Source: Kordiimonas pumila | GTDB lineage: Bacteria > Pseudomonadota > Alphaproteobacteria > Sphingomonadales > Kordiimonadaceae | Direction: 5' to 3' | Assembly (NCBI RefSeq): GCF_015240255.1 | Contig: NZ_CP061205.1 | Span: forward strand, 3,892,501-3,956,500 | Length of the DNA: 64,000 bases | Shown here: one piece after another, positions 27,903 through 37,742 of the stretch | Layout of the letters: each line of letters starts with the position of its first letter | Numbering within the stretch: the first letter of the stretch is position 1 | Program-made: the position numbers and the translations under genes | Notes under the pieces: generated by a model | What the model was told of the DNA's origin: nothing | Seen by the model: the letters and a program-made list of their open reading frames with translations, nothing else | The model's database searches: none

Positions 27903-29864
27903 TCAAAATTTGGTGCCGACACCGATAAGGTGAAAGTTGAGTGTAACCCAGAGAATAACCAGTGCAGCGATAACCAGTAGGGTAGAAGACAGTTTTGGGA
28001 CCCAAGTCGTAGGGCGCTTCCACGTTCTGATCAGATTCCAAATTGCCGCAATCGGTAGCCCGATAAAGGTGATATTACTGAGAAAACGGCACAGCCAGAT
28101 AGGCCAATCAGCAGTACCCATTGCTGCGACCTCCACTGTAAATACCAGTGCCCATGTCAGGAATGTAACGACCGTAAGCCCAGACAGAGCGAGAACAGCA
28201 CGGTAAGCACTGTGGTCCCTACCCACGAGGCCAAGGGACGCACCGAACCGGCGCCGGACAAGCGCAGACACTGGCCAATACAAGGCTGCAACAGCAACAA
28301 CAAATAGCGCCGTCAGGAACAAAGGCATAAGCCATGATGCATCTCGGTACCAAGGCATACGGTCTAATACTATAAACGGTGATATCTCGTTAATGCTCCA
28401 ACGAACAACCTTACCGTCCTCAACAAGAGCAGCCAAACGCTCATGGCCATAGGCATCCTGCCAAACAAACGGAGCGACTTCGATCCATTTCTTAGGCGGC
28501 CCTGAAAAAATTGCCGGTAGCACGGGGCGCCCGTCCTGATCGAGGCCAACCTGATATTGGTCCAGAAAGTTGGCGATATCCATGAAGGTGGTAAATTGGC
28601 TGCGGCTGCTAAAATAGTTACCCGCCAGCATTTTTGCATGTTCCTTCGCTGTGGGGAGCTCCACAAGTGGCTGCGCGCTTTCTTTCGGGAAATAGCGGTC
28701 AGCAAACTGCTCAAAGAGCGCTTGACGAATAAGGGCCACCGCCCCATCTGCGCCAGCACTATTCATTTCGATCATCAACCCGAGATTCTTCTCGGGGAAC
28801 AACCACATGTAACCATGGAAATTGATAAGGTCTCCGCCATGTGCGATTGCGGTAACACCGTTGATCTGTTGTTCATAAAAACCGAGTGCCATGTGGTTAA
28901 GACCCGGGATTGCACCATAAGCTGGTGCATGCATGGTCTTTGCCGTTTCAGGCGCCAGCAAACCTGCTCCTTTGTTCAAATGAGCAATCATGAATTTAGC
29001 GCCGTCACTGCCTGTCATCGACAGCGAGCCTGCTGGTGGAACGGAGATCAGTTCGAAGGGCATCGGATCAACTGAAGCCTTCGGATACCCCTTTGCCATC
29101 AACGGCTGGAGCTCTGCAGGCAAGGGCTGCCGGAAACTCGAATGGTCCATACCAAGGGGTTGGAATATTTTCTGCTCGATATAAGCATCAAAGGACAGGC
29201 CCGACACTCGTTCCACAATATACCCCGCCAAGGCTGTCGCATAATTGGAATAAGCAGGGGTTGTGCCTGGCTCAAAAACCCGTTGCGGCAACAATTTTTT
29301 TACAACATCGCCCAACGGTTCAACATCTCCGCTAAAACTGAACCCGCCCTTAAATGCATCTTCAAAACCCGGCGTATGTGTCAAGATGTGGCGCAGCGTA
29401 AGCGGCTTGTCGTGAAAGGCGGGAATCTTGAAATCAAGATACTTGTTAACGTCAGTGTCCAGATCCAGCTTACCCTGTTCAACGAGCTGCATCACTGCTG
29501 TCCAAGTAAAGAGCTTCGATGTTGATCCCACACGGAACAAGGTTTTTTCTGGGTCGACTTTCTGGCGTGCGGCCATATCGGCATAACCATACCCACGCTG
29601 CGTCAATATTTCACCGTCCTTGGTGACAACAACAACAGCACCGGCGACATCGCCTTGCTTGATCGCATAAGGAATAAAGCCGTCAAGCCAAGCATCTGCG
29701 TCCGTTTTTGTTAACGCGTGTGCACCTTGCAAAGCGGCTTCAACTTTAGGGGCCAAGGGCTGCTCAAGCGCCGCCAGCGGCAGGGGTTGTGTATCCTGCA
29801 TGGCCGCAGAAGCACCGCCCATAACCAATAGACCAAGACAAACCATTACTATAAAATTGCGCAC
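27903..29864 (-). CDS. Exported serine hydrolase with C-terminal membrane domain, paralogue of 14343-16352
   Basis: The start is a GTG preceded by GGAGG five bases away (653 residues). A signal peptide ends ASA-AMQ. The catalytic motifs are S114-T-S-K117 and YSNYATALAGYI. The last 150 residues contain about four membrane segments. Domain order and sequence closely parallel the 14343-16352 protein. It is the first gene of a leftward unit with the DUF3471 hydrolase, the broken S10 carboxypeptidase and the permease, and the tandem element at 30052-30088 lies about 190 bp upstream. Confidence 0.85.
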   Translation of the reverse strand: MRNFIVMVCLGLLVMGGASAAMQDTQPLPLAALEQPLAPKVEAALQGAHALTKTDADAWLDGFIPYAIKQGDVAGAVVVVTKDGEILTQRGYGYADMAARQKVDPEKTLFRVGSTSKLFTWTAVMQLVEQGKLDLDTDVNKYLDFKIPAFHDKPLTLRHILTHTPGFEDAFKGGFSFSGDVEPLGDVVKKLLPQRVFEPGTTPAYSNYATALAGYIVERVSGLSFDAYIEQKIFQPLGMDHSSFRQPLPAELQPLMAKGYPKASVDPMPFELISVPPAGSLSMTGSDGAKFMIAHLNKGAGLLAPETAKTMHAPAYGAIPGLNHMALGFYEQQINGVTAIAHGGDLINFHGYMWLFPEKNLGLMIEMNSAGADGAVALIRQALFEQFADRYFPKESAQPLVELPTAKEHAKMLAGNYFSSRSQFTTFMDIANFLDQYQVGLDQDGRPVLPAIFSGPPKKWIEVAPFVWQDAYGHERLAALVEDGKVVRWSINEISPFIVLDRMPWYRDASWLMPLFLTALFVVAVAALYWPVSALVRRRFGASLGLVGRDHSAYRAVLALSGLTVVTFLTWALVFTVEVAAMGTADWPIWLCRFLSNITFIGLPIAAIWNLIRTWKRPTTWVPKLSSTLLVIAALVILWVTLNFHLIGVGTKF

Positions 29865-30051
29865 TCTAACCTCCGTCTGTTGTCGGAACAGGCATATCGG
29901 TCATTTTGTGCCGATACTGCACAGCTCGCATCTAAGACAGCTTGATCGGGCAAGAGACACACAAACCTGTATCCGCCTAATGCCAAAATGCGCTGTCCTT
30001 ATTGTTATTTCCCTTTCGGGCCTCGTATTTTCAGGAGTATATGATAAAAAG

Positions 30052-30088
30052 TTCTAAAAGGGAATAATTTTCTATTGAAGAAAATATA
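30052..30088. promoter_or_regulatory. Putative operator region B (tandem TTC-N7-GAA element)
   Basis: The 29865-30185 gap contains no gene. The sequence shows TTC (30052-30054), seven bases, GAATAATTTTC (30062-30072), seven bases, GAAAATATA (30080-30088). The TTTTC-N7-GAAAA part is a clean inverted repeat. The same layout recurs at 38952. It is placed upstream of the serine-hydrolase/permease operon. Confidence 0.55.
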
Positions 30089-30185
30089 TATCTAAAGCCC
30101 TATCCGATCAAATTCAATGTCACGGCCAGCCATTCTGCGCCTGTTGGTTAAGCTGCCGCGAAGAGCTAGAGCTTGTGCCGAGCAA

Positions 30186-31334
30186 TTATCCGAGAGCGGC
30201 GAAAAGTGTGACACCAATGAAGTTGGCAATAGCATACCCGCAAACCCCCAAAAGAACGGCCGGCGCAACAAGGTCTGATCGCCCCTTCCCCGCCGCTAAA
30301 GCAGCCGCACTTGCAGGGCCCGCCGCGCACGCATTGGACGCAATAACCACTTCCATCAGTGGTATTTTCAAGAGCCGACTACCTACAAATATCATCCCTG
30401 CATGACAGATCAGGATACAGGCCGCATACATCAGCACCACAAAGGCTTTATCAACGAGTGCCGTGATATCGGCGCTGATGCCAATGGCCGCGAAAAAGAG
30501 ATACATAAAAAGTAACCCAATTTCATAATCGCCTTTCAGGGCTTTGAGCTGTTTGGGGAAAAAGTTTGCGACAGCGATTGTAAATGCCGTTGAAAACATA
30601 ATTGTAAAATTACCAAGCCCAAACCAGTTCGCCGTAACATTACTAAAGAAGCAAATAACCAATGCCAGCCCAAGCGCAAAAGCAATATGCTGCAAGTTCA
30701 GGACTACCCCTCCCATTTCAGTGCCATCTACAGGCATTCCAGACGAGGGGCGTTTTTCCACTATTGCCGAAACACCAAAAAGTTTCTGAAACACCATGAT
30801 TGAGGGCACAGCAGCCAGAAAAGACAGATAGAGCACCCCTGCCACATTATCGGCCGCAATGCTGGCGACAGCCAATGATGGCTGTAGCTGCAAAGACTGG
30901 ATCACCGCAGCCATATTCATCGACCCGCCAATATAGGTCGCGGTAAATACCCCAGCCAATTTGGGCCCGTCCGGTCCAAGGGGCAATAATGCATACCCAA
31001 TGACAGCGCCGACAATCGTGCCGACAGCACCAATCAAAAACGCCACCCCCATGCCTTTTGTTTCCTCAACAATACGGCGCAAATCCGCCTTCAAAAGCAA
31101 AAGCGGAATGGCAAGCGGCACAAGATAAGCCCAAACAACATTATAGACCGGCGCGCTTTTAGGCAGGACACCAAGGTTTGACAGAGCCATGGAAAACAAA
31201 AGAATACTGGCTGCGCCAGAAATATTGCGCCCAACCCGTGTTTTTTCAATCCAGAACCCTGCAGCTGCGATCAAACACAGGGCGCCCAGCAACATAAAGT
31301 CTGCATCCTGCGCAATCAGCGCATGATCACTCAT
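30186..31334 (-). CDS. DUF819-family integral membrane protein
   Basis: This 382-residue protein has about ten to eleven hydrophobic segments with Gly-rich turns (GAVGTIVGAVIGYAL; YIGGSMNMAAV) and a conserved C-terminal SNACAAGPASAAALAAGKG, typical of DUF819 (YjcL-like). The function of the family is not established; a transporter is likely. It follows the dipeptide epimerase gene by 95 bp in the same direction, so a dipeptide or amino-acid carrier is a reasonable inference. Confidence 0.8.
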   Translation of the reverse strand: MSDHALIAQDADFMLLGALCLIAAAGFWIEKTRVGRNISGAASILLFSMALSNLGVLPKSAPVYNVVWAYLVPLAIPLLLLKADLRRIVEETKGMGVAFLIGAVGTIVGAVIGYALLPLGPDGPKLAGVFTATYIGGSMNMAAVIQSLQLQPSLAVASIAADNVAGVLYLSFLAAVPSIMVFQKLFGVSAIVEKRPSSGMPVDGTEMGGVVLNLQHIAFALGLALVICFFSNVTANWFGLGNFTIMFSTAFTIAVANFFPKQLKALKGDYEIGLLFMYLFFAAIGISADITALVDKAFVVLMYAACILICHAGMIFVGSRLLKIPLMEVVIASNACAAGPASAAALAAGKGRSDLVAPAVLLGVCGYAIANFIGVTLFAALG

Positions 31335-31429
31335 AGTAAAACCCTCTTATCTGTATAATGAGATGTCATTTGAGGCCGTCCAGCCTTTTGCCGACACCCT
31401 AAAATGGCTACTTTATTTGAGCGAAATGC

Positions 31430-32407
31430 CTATCCCCACAAATCTTTTGTTGGCAGGCCAACGACGCCGCCGTCCCCATATTCCAGCGCATTATCAATGT
31501 CCTTAGTCAGAAATACCGGCCCATCGATATCGACAAATTGACAGTATTGACCCAGCACATAAGCTGGCGCCATCGACAGCGACGACCCAGACATATTACC
31601 CACCATCAAACCCTTGCCATCCCGTTTTGCCAGCTTCACAAGCTCAAGCCCTTCCGTCAGGCCTCCACACTTATCCAGCTTGATATTAATGACATCATAG
31701 CGCCTTGCCGCGGTTTCATATTCCGCAAGGCTCAAACAGGATTCGTCAGCGCCAAGCGGTACATCTGATATATAATCTTCAAGGTCTTCATCAGCGCCCC
31801 TAGGCAGAGGTTGCTCAATCATGGCAACACCCAGCTTTTTCATAACAGGGGCATATTCTTTCAGTTCATCAAAGCTCCAGCCCTGATTAACGTCGATAAT
31901 AAGCTTGGCCTCTGGCCGGGCGGCTCGGACAGCCGCAAGACGCGTAACCGGATCATCCCCACTCAATTTAACCTTAAGATTTGGGTATTTTGCGAGCCCC
32001 ACAGCTGCTGCTGCCATTTCTTTTGGCCCATCAATACCCAGCGTTGCCACTGACGTTAGAATATGAGGGGTTACCCCCAAAAGCCCCCAGATAGATTTGC
32101 CCGCACGCTTTGCTTCCAAATCCCACATGGCACAATCAAGCGCATTTCGCGCACCTCCTGCTGGTAGAAAATCTTGGATATCAGCGCGGGTCGTCTTTGG
32201 ACCAATTTTATCAGCAATATTAGCCAGCTGCGCAGTCATGCCGTCCGGCATATCGTCAGTATAATAAACACCAACGCCCTCGCCGCGCCCCTGAAACACA
32301 CCATCACAAAGCGTTACACGCACAGTATCCGCTACTGTAAAAGTATAGCCGGTGATAGTGAACGCAAACCTGAAAGGAAACGGGATTCTCTCTATCTTAA
32401 TCTTCAT
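31430..32407 (-). CDS. Dipeptide epimerase (enolase superfamily, L-Ala-D/L-Glu epimerase type)
   Basis: All landmarks of the muconate-lactonising subgroup are present in 325 residues: the KxK base K145-V-K147, metal ligands D172 (IDVNQGW), E198 (IEQPLP) and D221 (GADES), and the opposite base K243 in NIKLDKCGG. These enzymes epimerise the alpha-carbon of one residue in a dipeptide. The substrate within the family varies, so Ala-Glu specificity is not assured. It fits a pathway that processes peptides with D-residues, for example from peptidoglycan. Confidence 0.87.
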   Translation of the reverse strand: MKIKIERIPFPFRFAFTITGYTFTVADTVRVTLCDGVFQGRGEGVGVYYTDDMPDGMTAQLANIADKIGPKTTRADIQDFLPAGGARNALDCAMWDLEAKRAGKSIWGLLGVTPHILTSVATLGIDGPKEMAAAAVGLAKYPNLKVKLSGDDPVTRLAAVRAARPEAKLIIDVNQGWSFDELKEYAPVMKKLGVAMIEQPLPRGADEDLEDYISDVPLGADESCLSLAEYETAARRYDVINIKLDKCGGLTEGLELVKLAKRDGKGLMVGNMSGSSLSMAPAYVLGQYCQFVDIDGPVFLTKDIDNALEYGDGGVVGLPTKDLWG

Positions 32408-32579
32408 GTATCAAAACTCATTTTATTCAGCATTCAAGGAAACCAACCCTCAGGATGACTGTTATTTTGTGTGCCGTTTATATTTTGGTGCCCGCATACA
32501 AGTGCAGGTTCCAGCCCAAGGACGGGCCTGACAATCAAGGTGCCGACATTAACCCCGGCACAGCAGCGTTTCAGAGAGC

Positions 32580-32613
32580 ACCATGCCCCAAAGGAAAACC
32601 TTCAGGGCATGGT
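32580..32613 (-). terminator. Hairpin after the second TonB receptor gene
   Basis: ACCATGCCC and GGGCATGGT form a nine-bp stem with an inner AAGG/CCTT extension and TTTT loop, seven bases past the receptor stop. The downstream tail on the minus strand is GCTCTC rather than a T-run, so this is a processing or partial-termination hairpin rather than a textbook terminator. The gap to the epimerase gene is about 210 bp and holds nothing else I see. Confidence 0.5.
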
Positions 32614-32620
32614 CCTTTAA

Positions 32621-34855
32621 CTAGAAGTCGACGTTGAAATTCACGCCGATTGTACGGGGCCGTTCAAAGACCCCCGTTGATGTTCCGCCTACAGAAACAG
32701 CATAGTCCGTACGGCCAATAAGCGAACGGGTATTAAAGAGGTTATTTGCATAGAGACCAATTGACAGATTATCTTTCGAAATTGAAAAGTTCATATCCGC
32801 AACAAGTCGACTGTCATTTTGGGATGGACGAGAAAAATACTCTTCTCCCGCTGGGTTAGAAAAGGCTGTTTCAAATTCACCCACATACCGAAGGCCACCG
32901 CCAATATTGGCCATCCACTCGGATGCGACATCAAAGCCATAATCCGCCTGAACAGACCATGTCCATTTTGGCACATTCGGAACCAAGTCACCTTCTGCAC
33001 CACCAAACAGTGGCTCATCAGCGTTCAAGGTGCTTTTCGAATAAGCGAAATTGGTGCTCATTGTAAAGTTGGCAACAGGCCGGATAATGAAGGCACCTTC
33101 AAATCCGTGACCGCTCACACCGTCCGCCGCGTTACCACCGACGGAAACACCGTTTATGCTAACTGCGGTTTGAAATTTTGACCAATCAATTTTCCATAAT
33201 GCCAAGTCGTAGCTGAACATATTATCGGCCAATGACCCTTTTGCACCAATCTCATAACTCCAAACAGAATCTGATTCCATGAAGGGTGGGGCAAGATTAT
33301 CCCCTGTAATAGGATCAACTGCCGGCAAGGAACTTGAACGAGGGCGGTATCCGCTCGCAACACGTGTATAAATTGATATTTCCTCTGCGGGGCGATACCG
33401 CGCTGAAAACAAATAAGTATCCACGGTACTGTTAGAAGAGGGAAGTATCTCATTTGATTCCCCCACCAAAACGCCCGATCCACCCGCAACAAGATCTACA
33501 CTGTTGTGACTTAGTCGCATCCCTGCAGTCACATCAAAATTATCGGAGATATAATAAGTTACATCAGCGAAAGCCGCATATTCCTCGTACTTAGACGGAA
33601 AGCCAACATTAGCAAGATTCAAGGCAGGTGTCGCTTGAAGCGATTGGAAATTCTCAGTATCTTCATTAGTGTAATAAAGACCTGCAATCCATTCAAATGC
33701 CCCCATACGCTCAGATGTCAAACGCACTTCCTGGACATATTTTTTTGAACTGGCCGCACTGGTAAAATCAACCGCTGTTGTGGTCCCAGGTGCCCGTCCG
33801 TCAAGCAGGTCTGCCAAATCAGCAAAAAGAGCCGTATAGTCATTAACGCCGGCGACTTCATATTTCACATAACTTGTTGTGGAAGAAGCCTCCCCCCATC
33901 CCAAATCATAACTAATTGAGCCGGTTGCAATTTCATAATCGATAGAATTATCACCAACCGCATCAATGGTTGCATAGTCACCAACCAGCCCTTCATCCGT
34001 CGTTGGGCCAGCAAGATAAACAGCGCCCAACAATGGGTAGTCCGTTTTCTGCTTAAGATACTTTAACCGGATCTCTAATGCTTCGGTTGGCTTAAAGATC
34101 ACATCCGCGGCGTAACCATAAACCTCAGCACCATCTACATCTTCTGTCACATCACCTGTGCCAAGGTCGGCATAATCAACATACCCACCAATGTCACGGT
34201 AGAAGCTAGACAGTGTCAAACCCAGCTTGCCTTCAACTATTGGCATGCTCACACGCCCGTTATAGGTCTGGCTCCATTCACCATCCTTTGTCGTAGAGGC
34301 ATCAGCACCAGCAGACGCCCTGAACTCCTCCAATGCAGGATCACGGGATATATAACGCATCATCCCGCCAACAGACGTCGCGCCGTAAAGCGTGCCTTGC
34401 GGGCCCTTAATAATCTCGATCCGTTCGATATCCATCAGCATGGCATCAAAGAAAACACTGCTGCCCTTTGCAAAGCCAGTACTTGTGGACACTGGCGTGT
34501 CATCAAGATAAACACCAAAAACAGGAGTTTCCTGTGATTGCGACACACCACGAGCCGTAACACTGCCTTGACCAATAACACCTTGATCCGAGTATGAAAC
34601 GCCTGCCGTATAATCAAAAATAGCGCCAACACCCTTAAAGCCCTTAACCGTAAAGTCACTTGGGTCTATAGCTGTTACCGCTGCGGGAACATCCTGCAGG
34701 TTTTGTTCACGGCGACCTGCCGTTACGACAATTTCTTCAAACACAAAGTCATTACCTGAACCAGTGCTTTGTGCATAAAGCGCTGGTGCACTGGTTATGG
34801 CTATTGATGACACTGCCCCTAGCAGTGCGTATTTACGCATAATGTTCTTTGACAT
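32621..34855 (-). CDS. TonB-dependent outer-membrane receptor
   Basis: The ATG at 34853-34855 follows GGAGG and gives 744 residues. A signal peptide ends LYA-QST; a TonB-box-like EEIVVTAGRREQ, the plug motif KGPQGTLYGATSVGGMM and a barrel ending in F follow. There is no STN domain, so it transports without sigma-factor signalling. It is the second gene after the D-aminoacylase in a leftward unit, which suggests uptake of an N-acylated or D-residue-containing compound. Oligopeptide or glycan ligands cannot be excluded. Confidence 0.9.
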   Translation of the reverse strand: MSKNIMRKYALLGAVSSIAITSAPALYAQSTGSGNDFVFEEIVVTAGRREQNLQDVPAAVTAIDPSDFTVKGFKGVGAIFDYTAGVSYSDQGVIGQGSVTARGVSQSQETPVFGVYLDDTPVSTSTGFAKGSSVFFDAMLMDIERIEIIKGPQGTLYGATSVGGMMRYISRDPALEEFRASAGADASTTKDGEWSQTYNGRVSMPIVEGKLGLTLSSFYRDIGGYVDYADLGTGDVTEDVDGAEVYGYAADVIFKPTEALEIRLKYLKQKTDYPLLGAVYLAGPTTDEGLVGDYATIDAVGDNSIDYEIATGSISYDLGWGEASSTTSYVKYEVAGVNDYTALFADLADLLDGRAPGTTTAVDFTSAASSKKYVQEVRLTSERMGAFEWIAGLYYTNEDTENFQSLQATPALNLANVGFPSKYEEYAAFADVTYYISDNFDVTAGMRLSHNSVDLVAGGSGVLVGESNEILPSSNSTVDTYLFSARYRPAEEISIYTRVASGYRPRSSSLPAVDPITGDNLAPPFMESDSVWSYEIGAKGSLADNMFSYDLALWKIDWSKFQTAVSINGVSVGGNAADGVSGHGFEGAFIIRPVANFTMSTNFAYSKSTLNADEPLFGGAEGDLVPNVPKWTWSVQADYGFDVASEWMANIGGGLRYVGEFETAFSNPAGEEYFSRPSQNDSRLVADMNFSISKDNLSIGLYANNLFNTRSLIGRTDYAVSVGGTSTGVFERPRTIGVNFNVDF

Positions 34856-34899
34856 TATTTCCTCCCTCATGTGGTTTTCAGTTGGTGTAATATTGATAG

Positions 34900-36513
34900 T
34901 CACGGGCAATCGTTTGCAGGTGGGTTTTTCACAAGGCCTCTACCAGAAAGAATTCCTGTCGGTTCCCCATTTTCTAGTTCAATTTTCCCATTAACAATCA
35001 CATGCTGAACGCCTGTGGAAAGTAATGTGGATTCCTTATAGGTAGCGATCGGCTGATATGATTTTGTGTCGATAACGACAATGTCTGCAAAGTATCCTGG
35101 CTTAAGATAGCCACGGCCCTTAAGGCCTAAAGTATCTGCAACGAACCCGCTTGATCTATGAACAAATTGCTCTGGTGTAAGGGTTTTTTCACCTACAACA
35201 TAGTTGGTCCACAGTCTCGGATAACTGGCATATCCACGTGGGTGCCCACCGTCTGCGCCCCCATCACTTGACGTCATGACCCAAGGCTCTGGCATAACTT
35301 TTTTAATATCTGTTTCCTCCATCACAAACACCGCAATAGAGACCTCTGCGCTATGCTTTAGGATACGAATACTGGCATCAACTGCATCCACGGCCCACAT
35401 GGCGGCTATATCCGAAAGAAACATGCCCACAATTTCAGGCTGTGCGGGCACGTCACTAATCATGATTTTATCAGCCAGCCTGTATACCAGCGCGCTATCT
35501 GCCTTAATTTTTGCGACATCCGCAGCGTTTTCAAAGCGCTTCAACATCGCATTTCGGCCACCGTCCTGAACCCACCGCGGCATTGCAACCGAGACAAGCC
35601 CGGTATTTGCGGCAGACCAAGGATATTGATCCGCGGTTACGGCTTGGCCATTTGCGCGTGCCTCTTCAATAAGGCTAATAAGCTGGCCAATAGTTTCGCC
35701 GCTTGGGTCAGACAGCCCGGTTACCTTGATATGTGCGATATGAAGAGGGGCGCCACTTTCTTCACCAATCCGAATGGCTTCTTTCAAAGATTTATAGACA
35801 CCGACTGAGCTATTCCCTTCATCCCTTTGGTGAGTATCGTAAATACCGCCACGTTTTCCTGCCTCTTTCGCTAATGCGATCACCTCGTTAATTGATGCAT
35901 AGCTTTGGGGTGCATAGAAAAGGCCTGTAGAAAAACCCAGTGCTCCGTCACACATGCCGTTAGCCACCAGTTCTTTCATTTTCTGTAATTCATCCGGGGT
36001 TGGGGATTTATCATACTCCCCCAAGACACTCATTCTAACAGGGCCAAACCCAACATAACTGGCAAAATTCTGGCCAACACCTTGACGTTCGGCTGTGGCC
36101 CTTTGCTCTTTGATAGCAAGGCTCCCTGAGCCATCAACACCGATGATGCTTGTAGTAACACCCTGCTTAAGTTGCCTCAGGACTAACCTATCCTGAGGGG
36201 AATCGGACGCAATCTCAGGGTCAATATGTGTATGGGGATCAACAAAACCCGGTGCGACCATCATACCTGTTGCATCAAGCGTTTTTACTGCTTTCAAATG
36301 AGCTGCCGACGCATTTCCGATAAAAACTATTTTATCATCCACTATGCCTATATCTGTAATTTTTGATGGCTCAAGGTCACCTGTGAAAACAGCACCGCCT
36401 GAGATAAGCAAGTCTAGTTTTTGAGTTTCCTCTGCCCAGCCCGAAGAACTGAAACAGCCCACACCCAAAAGAACTAAACCTGTAAATTTTCTCGCCAGTC
36501 GATTTCTATTCAT
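34900..36513 (-). CDS. N-acyl-D-amino-acid deacylase-type amidohydrolase, exported
   Basis: I start at the ATG at 36511-36513 (537 residues). A signal peptide ends GWA-EET. The amidohydrolase metal site is visible: DPHTHID (HxH), later histidines THQRDEG and HIAHIKV, and SSDGGADGGHPRGYASY near the C-terminus carrying the catalytic Asp. This is the D-aminoacylase/dihydroorotase-like subgroup, which removes N-acyl groups from D-amino acids. The export signal places the reaction in the periplasm. It heads the unit containing the TonB receptor and probably the epimerase; the tandem element at 36596-36629 lies about 85 bp upstream. Confidence 0.88.
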   Translation of the reverse strand: MNRNRLARKFTGLVLLGVGCFSSSGWAEETQKLDLLISGGAVFTGDLEPSKITDIGIVDDKIVFIGNASAAHLKAVKTLDATGMMVAPGFVDPHTHIDPEIASDSPQDRLVLRQLKQGVTTSIIGVDGSGSLAIKEQRATAERQGVGQNFASYVGFGPVRMSVLGEYDKSPTPDELQKMKELVANGMCDGALGFSTGLFYAPQSYASINEVIALAKEAGKRGGIYDTHQRDEGNSSVGVYKSLKEAIRIGEESGAPLHIAHIKVTGLSDPSGETIGQLISLIEEARANGQAVTADQYPWSAANTGLVSVAMPRWVQDGGRNAMLKRFENAADVAKIKADSALVYRLADKIMISDVPAQPEIVGMFLSDIAAMWAVDAVDASIRILKHSAEVSIAVFVMEETDIKKVMPEPWVMTSSDGGADGGHPRGYASYPRLWTNYVVGEKTLTPEQFVHRSSGFVADTLGLKGRGYLKPGYFADIVVIDTKSYQPIATYKESTLLSTGVQHVIVNGKIELENGEPTGILSGRGLVKNPPANDCP

Positions 36514-36595
36514 GAGGCCCAACCTTGCATGTGGAAATGAATGTCCCTGATCCGCCGCCGACGCGATTGGGTCAGAAATCTTATAATATAAAATA

Positions 36596-36629
36596 TTTCT
36601 TTATGTGCAAGTTTTTCTTTTTAGAAAAA
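36596..36629. promoter_or_regulatory. Putative operator region C (tandem TTC/GAA element)
   Basis: On the plus strand: TTTC (36596-36599), seven bases, GCAAGTTTTTC (36607-36617), six bases, GAAAAA (36624-36629). The TTTTTC-N6-GAAAAA part is a perfect inverted repeat. It lies upstream of the aminoacylase gene and downstream of the XRE-cupin gene. The remaining 36630-36879 stretch contains no convincing gene; GCCTTC...GAAGGC near 36821-36845 can form a small hairpin. Confidence 0.55.
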
Positions 36630-36879
36630 TTATTAGCGTCATGAGAATAAAATAGTGAGGGATGAATATTAAGGCACCAGCTTGGCCTTCATTAAAAACA
36701 CTCATCTTCCATCCGCCATGCCTTCCAGAAGCAGTTGCAAGGCAATTACCGGGGTGCAGGGCGGAGAGGGGCAACAAGAGCAGATGCACAGACAGGGCCA
36801 CACGCATGGCTGGGTACGGACATGCGGCCTTCACATTTGCGAAGGCATTAAAAATGTCGCTTATAGGTACCTATTAAAT

Positions 36880-37569
36880 TTATGATGACGTTTTGGTGCG
36901 TCGCTTGGTTTTGCCCGCTTCGGCCGTATCTACCTGCAGGGTTTTGTTGCCAAAAAAATTACCCCCGTCAGAACCCGTGGTCGTGCAAATGGAGAGGATA
37001 CGGCACGGCTCATCACCCACGGCAATATAAGCGTGGCGCATGCTGCTATCAAAATAAATTGAATCGCCCACTTCAAGTTTTGCGGGTGTATAGATTTCAG
37101 TATGGAGCTCCAGCGTTCCCTGAAGAACATAAACAAATTCCTCACCCGGGTGGCTGAAAAATTCACCATATTTTGTAATATCTTTTTGAAATACTTCGCC
37201 AAAGATTGGCGCGAGCTTTTTATACAGTAACTCACTCGCCAGATACAGATAATTGCCCTGTGCGGTTTCAATGGCACGCCCCTCGCTCGCCCGAGTAATA
37301 CTCCGGCGCGTGGCGCCGTCCACGCGTGGCATCAGATCATTTGGCGCCGCGAATAGCTCCGAAATATCCACATCAAGGGCCTCACTTACAAGAATAAGCT
37401 TGTCAAAGGTCAATGCTATTTTGTCATTTTCTAGTTTGGAAATACTGGACAGAGGCAGGCCCGTTTTCAGACTGACATCCGCAATTGTCATGCCTTTTTT
37501 TTTTCTGAGCGCTTTGAGGGTAGCGCCAGGCCTAGTAAGCATGCGGCCTTTTCTATTGTTTTCAGTCAT
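36880..37569 (-). CDS. XRE-family regulator with cupin sensor domain
   Basis: The 229-residue protein has a helix-turn-helix at about residues 15-70 (LRKKKGMTIADVSLKTGLPLSSISKLENDK) and a C-terminal cupin at about 130-205 (HPGEEFVYVLQGTLELH; VGDSIYFDSSMRHAYIAVGD). This architecture is common in regulators of amine and amino-acid catabolism, where the cupin binds the effector. It lies in the middle of the D-amino-acid block and is the best candidate to bind the tandem elements at 16464, 30052, 36596 and 38952. Its own upstream region has a weaker match (TTTC-N7-GTAAAA near 37642), compatible with autoregulation. Confidence 0.85.
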   Translation of the reverse strand: MTENNRKGRMLTRPGATLKALRKKKGMTIADVSLKTGLPLSSISKLENDKIALTFDKLILVSEALDVDISELFAAPNDLMPRVDGATRRSITRASEGRAIETAQGNYLYLASELLYKKLAPIFGEVFQKDITKYGEFFSHPGEEFVYVLQGTLELHTEIYTPAKLEVGDSIYFDSSMRHAYIAVGDEPCRILSICTTTGSDGGNFFGNKTLQVDTAEAGKTKRRTKTSS

Positions 37570-37742
37570 ATTTTCCCCCTGTTATCTGGTTCCAAACTGC
37601 AAATTCAAATGCCGCCTGATAGCACACATCGCACCCATAAATTTCAAATATAGTAAAACTTCAACCCTTTTATGACATTGGTACTCGGAATAATCTATCG
37701 TCAAATAAGCAGAAAAGAGGCTGGCTACAGTGGGTGGTCCGG

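Noticed and set aside
36662-36885. Short open frames of 67-77 codons on both strands between the aminoacylase and XRE-cupin genes
   Set aside because: No ribosome site, no motif, frames on both strands of similar length; looks like non-coding sequence.
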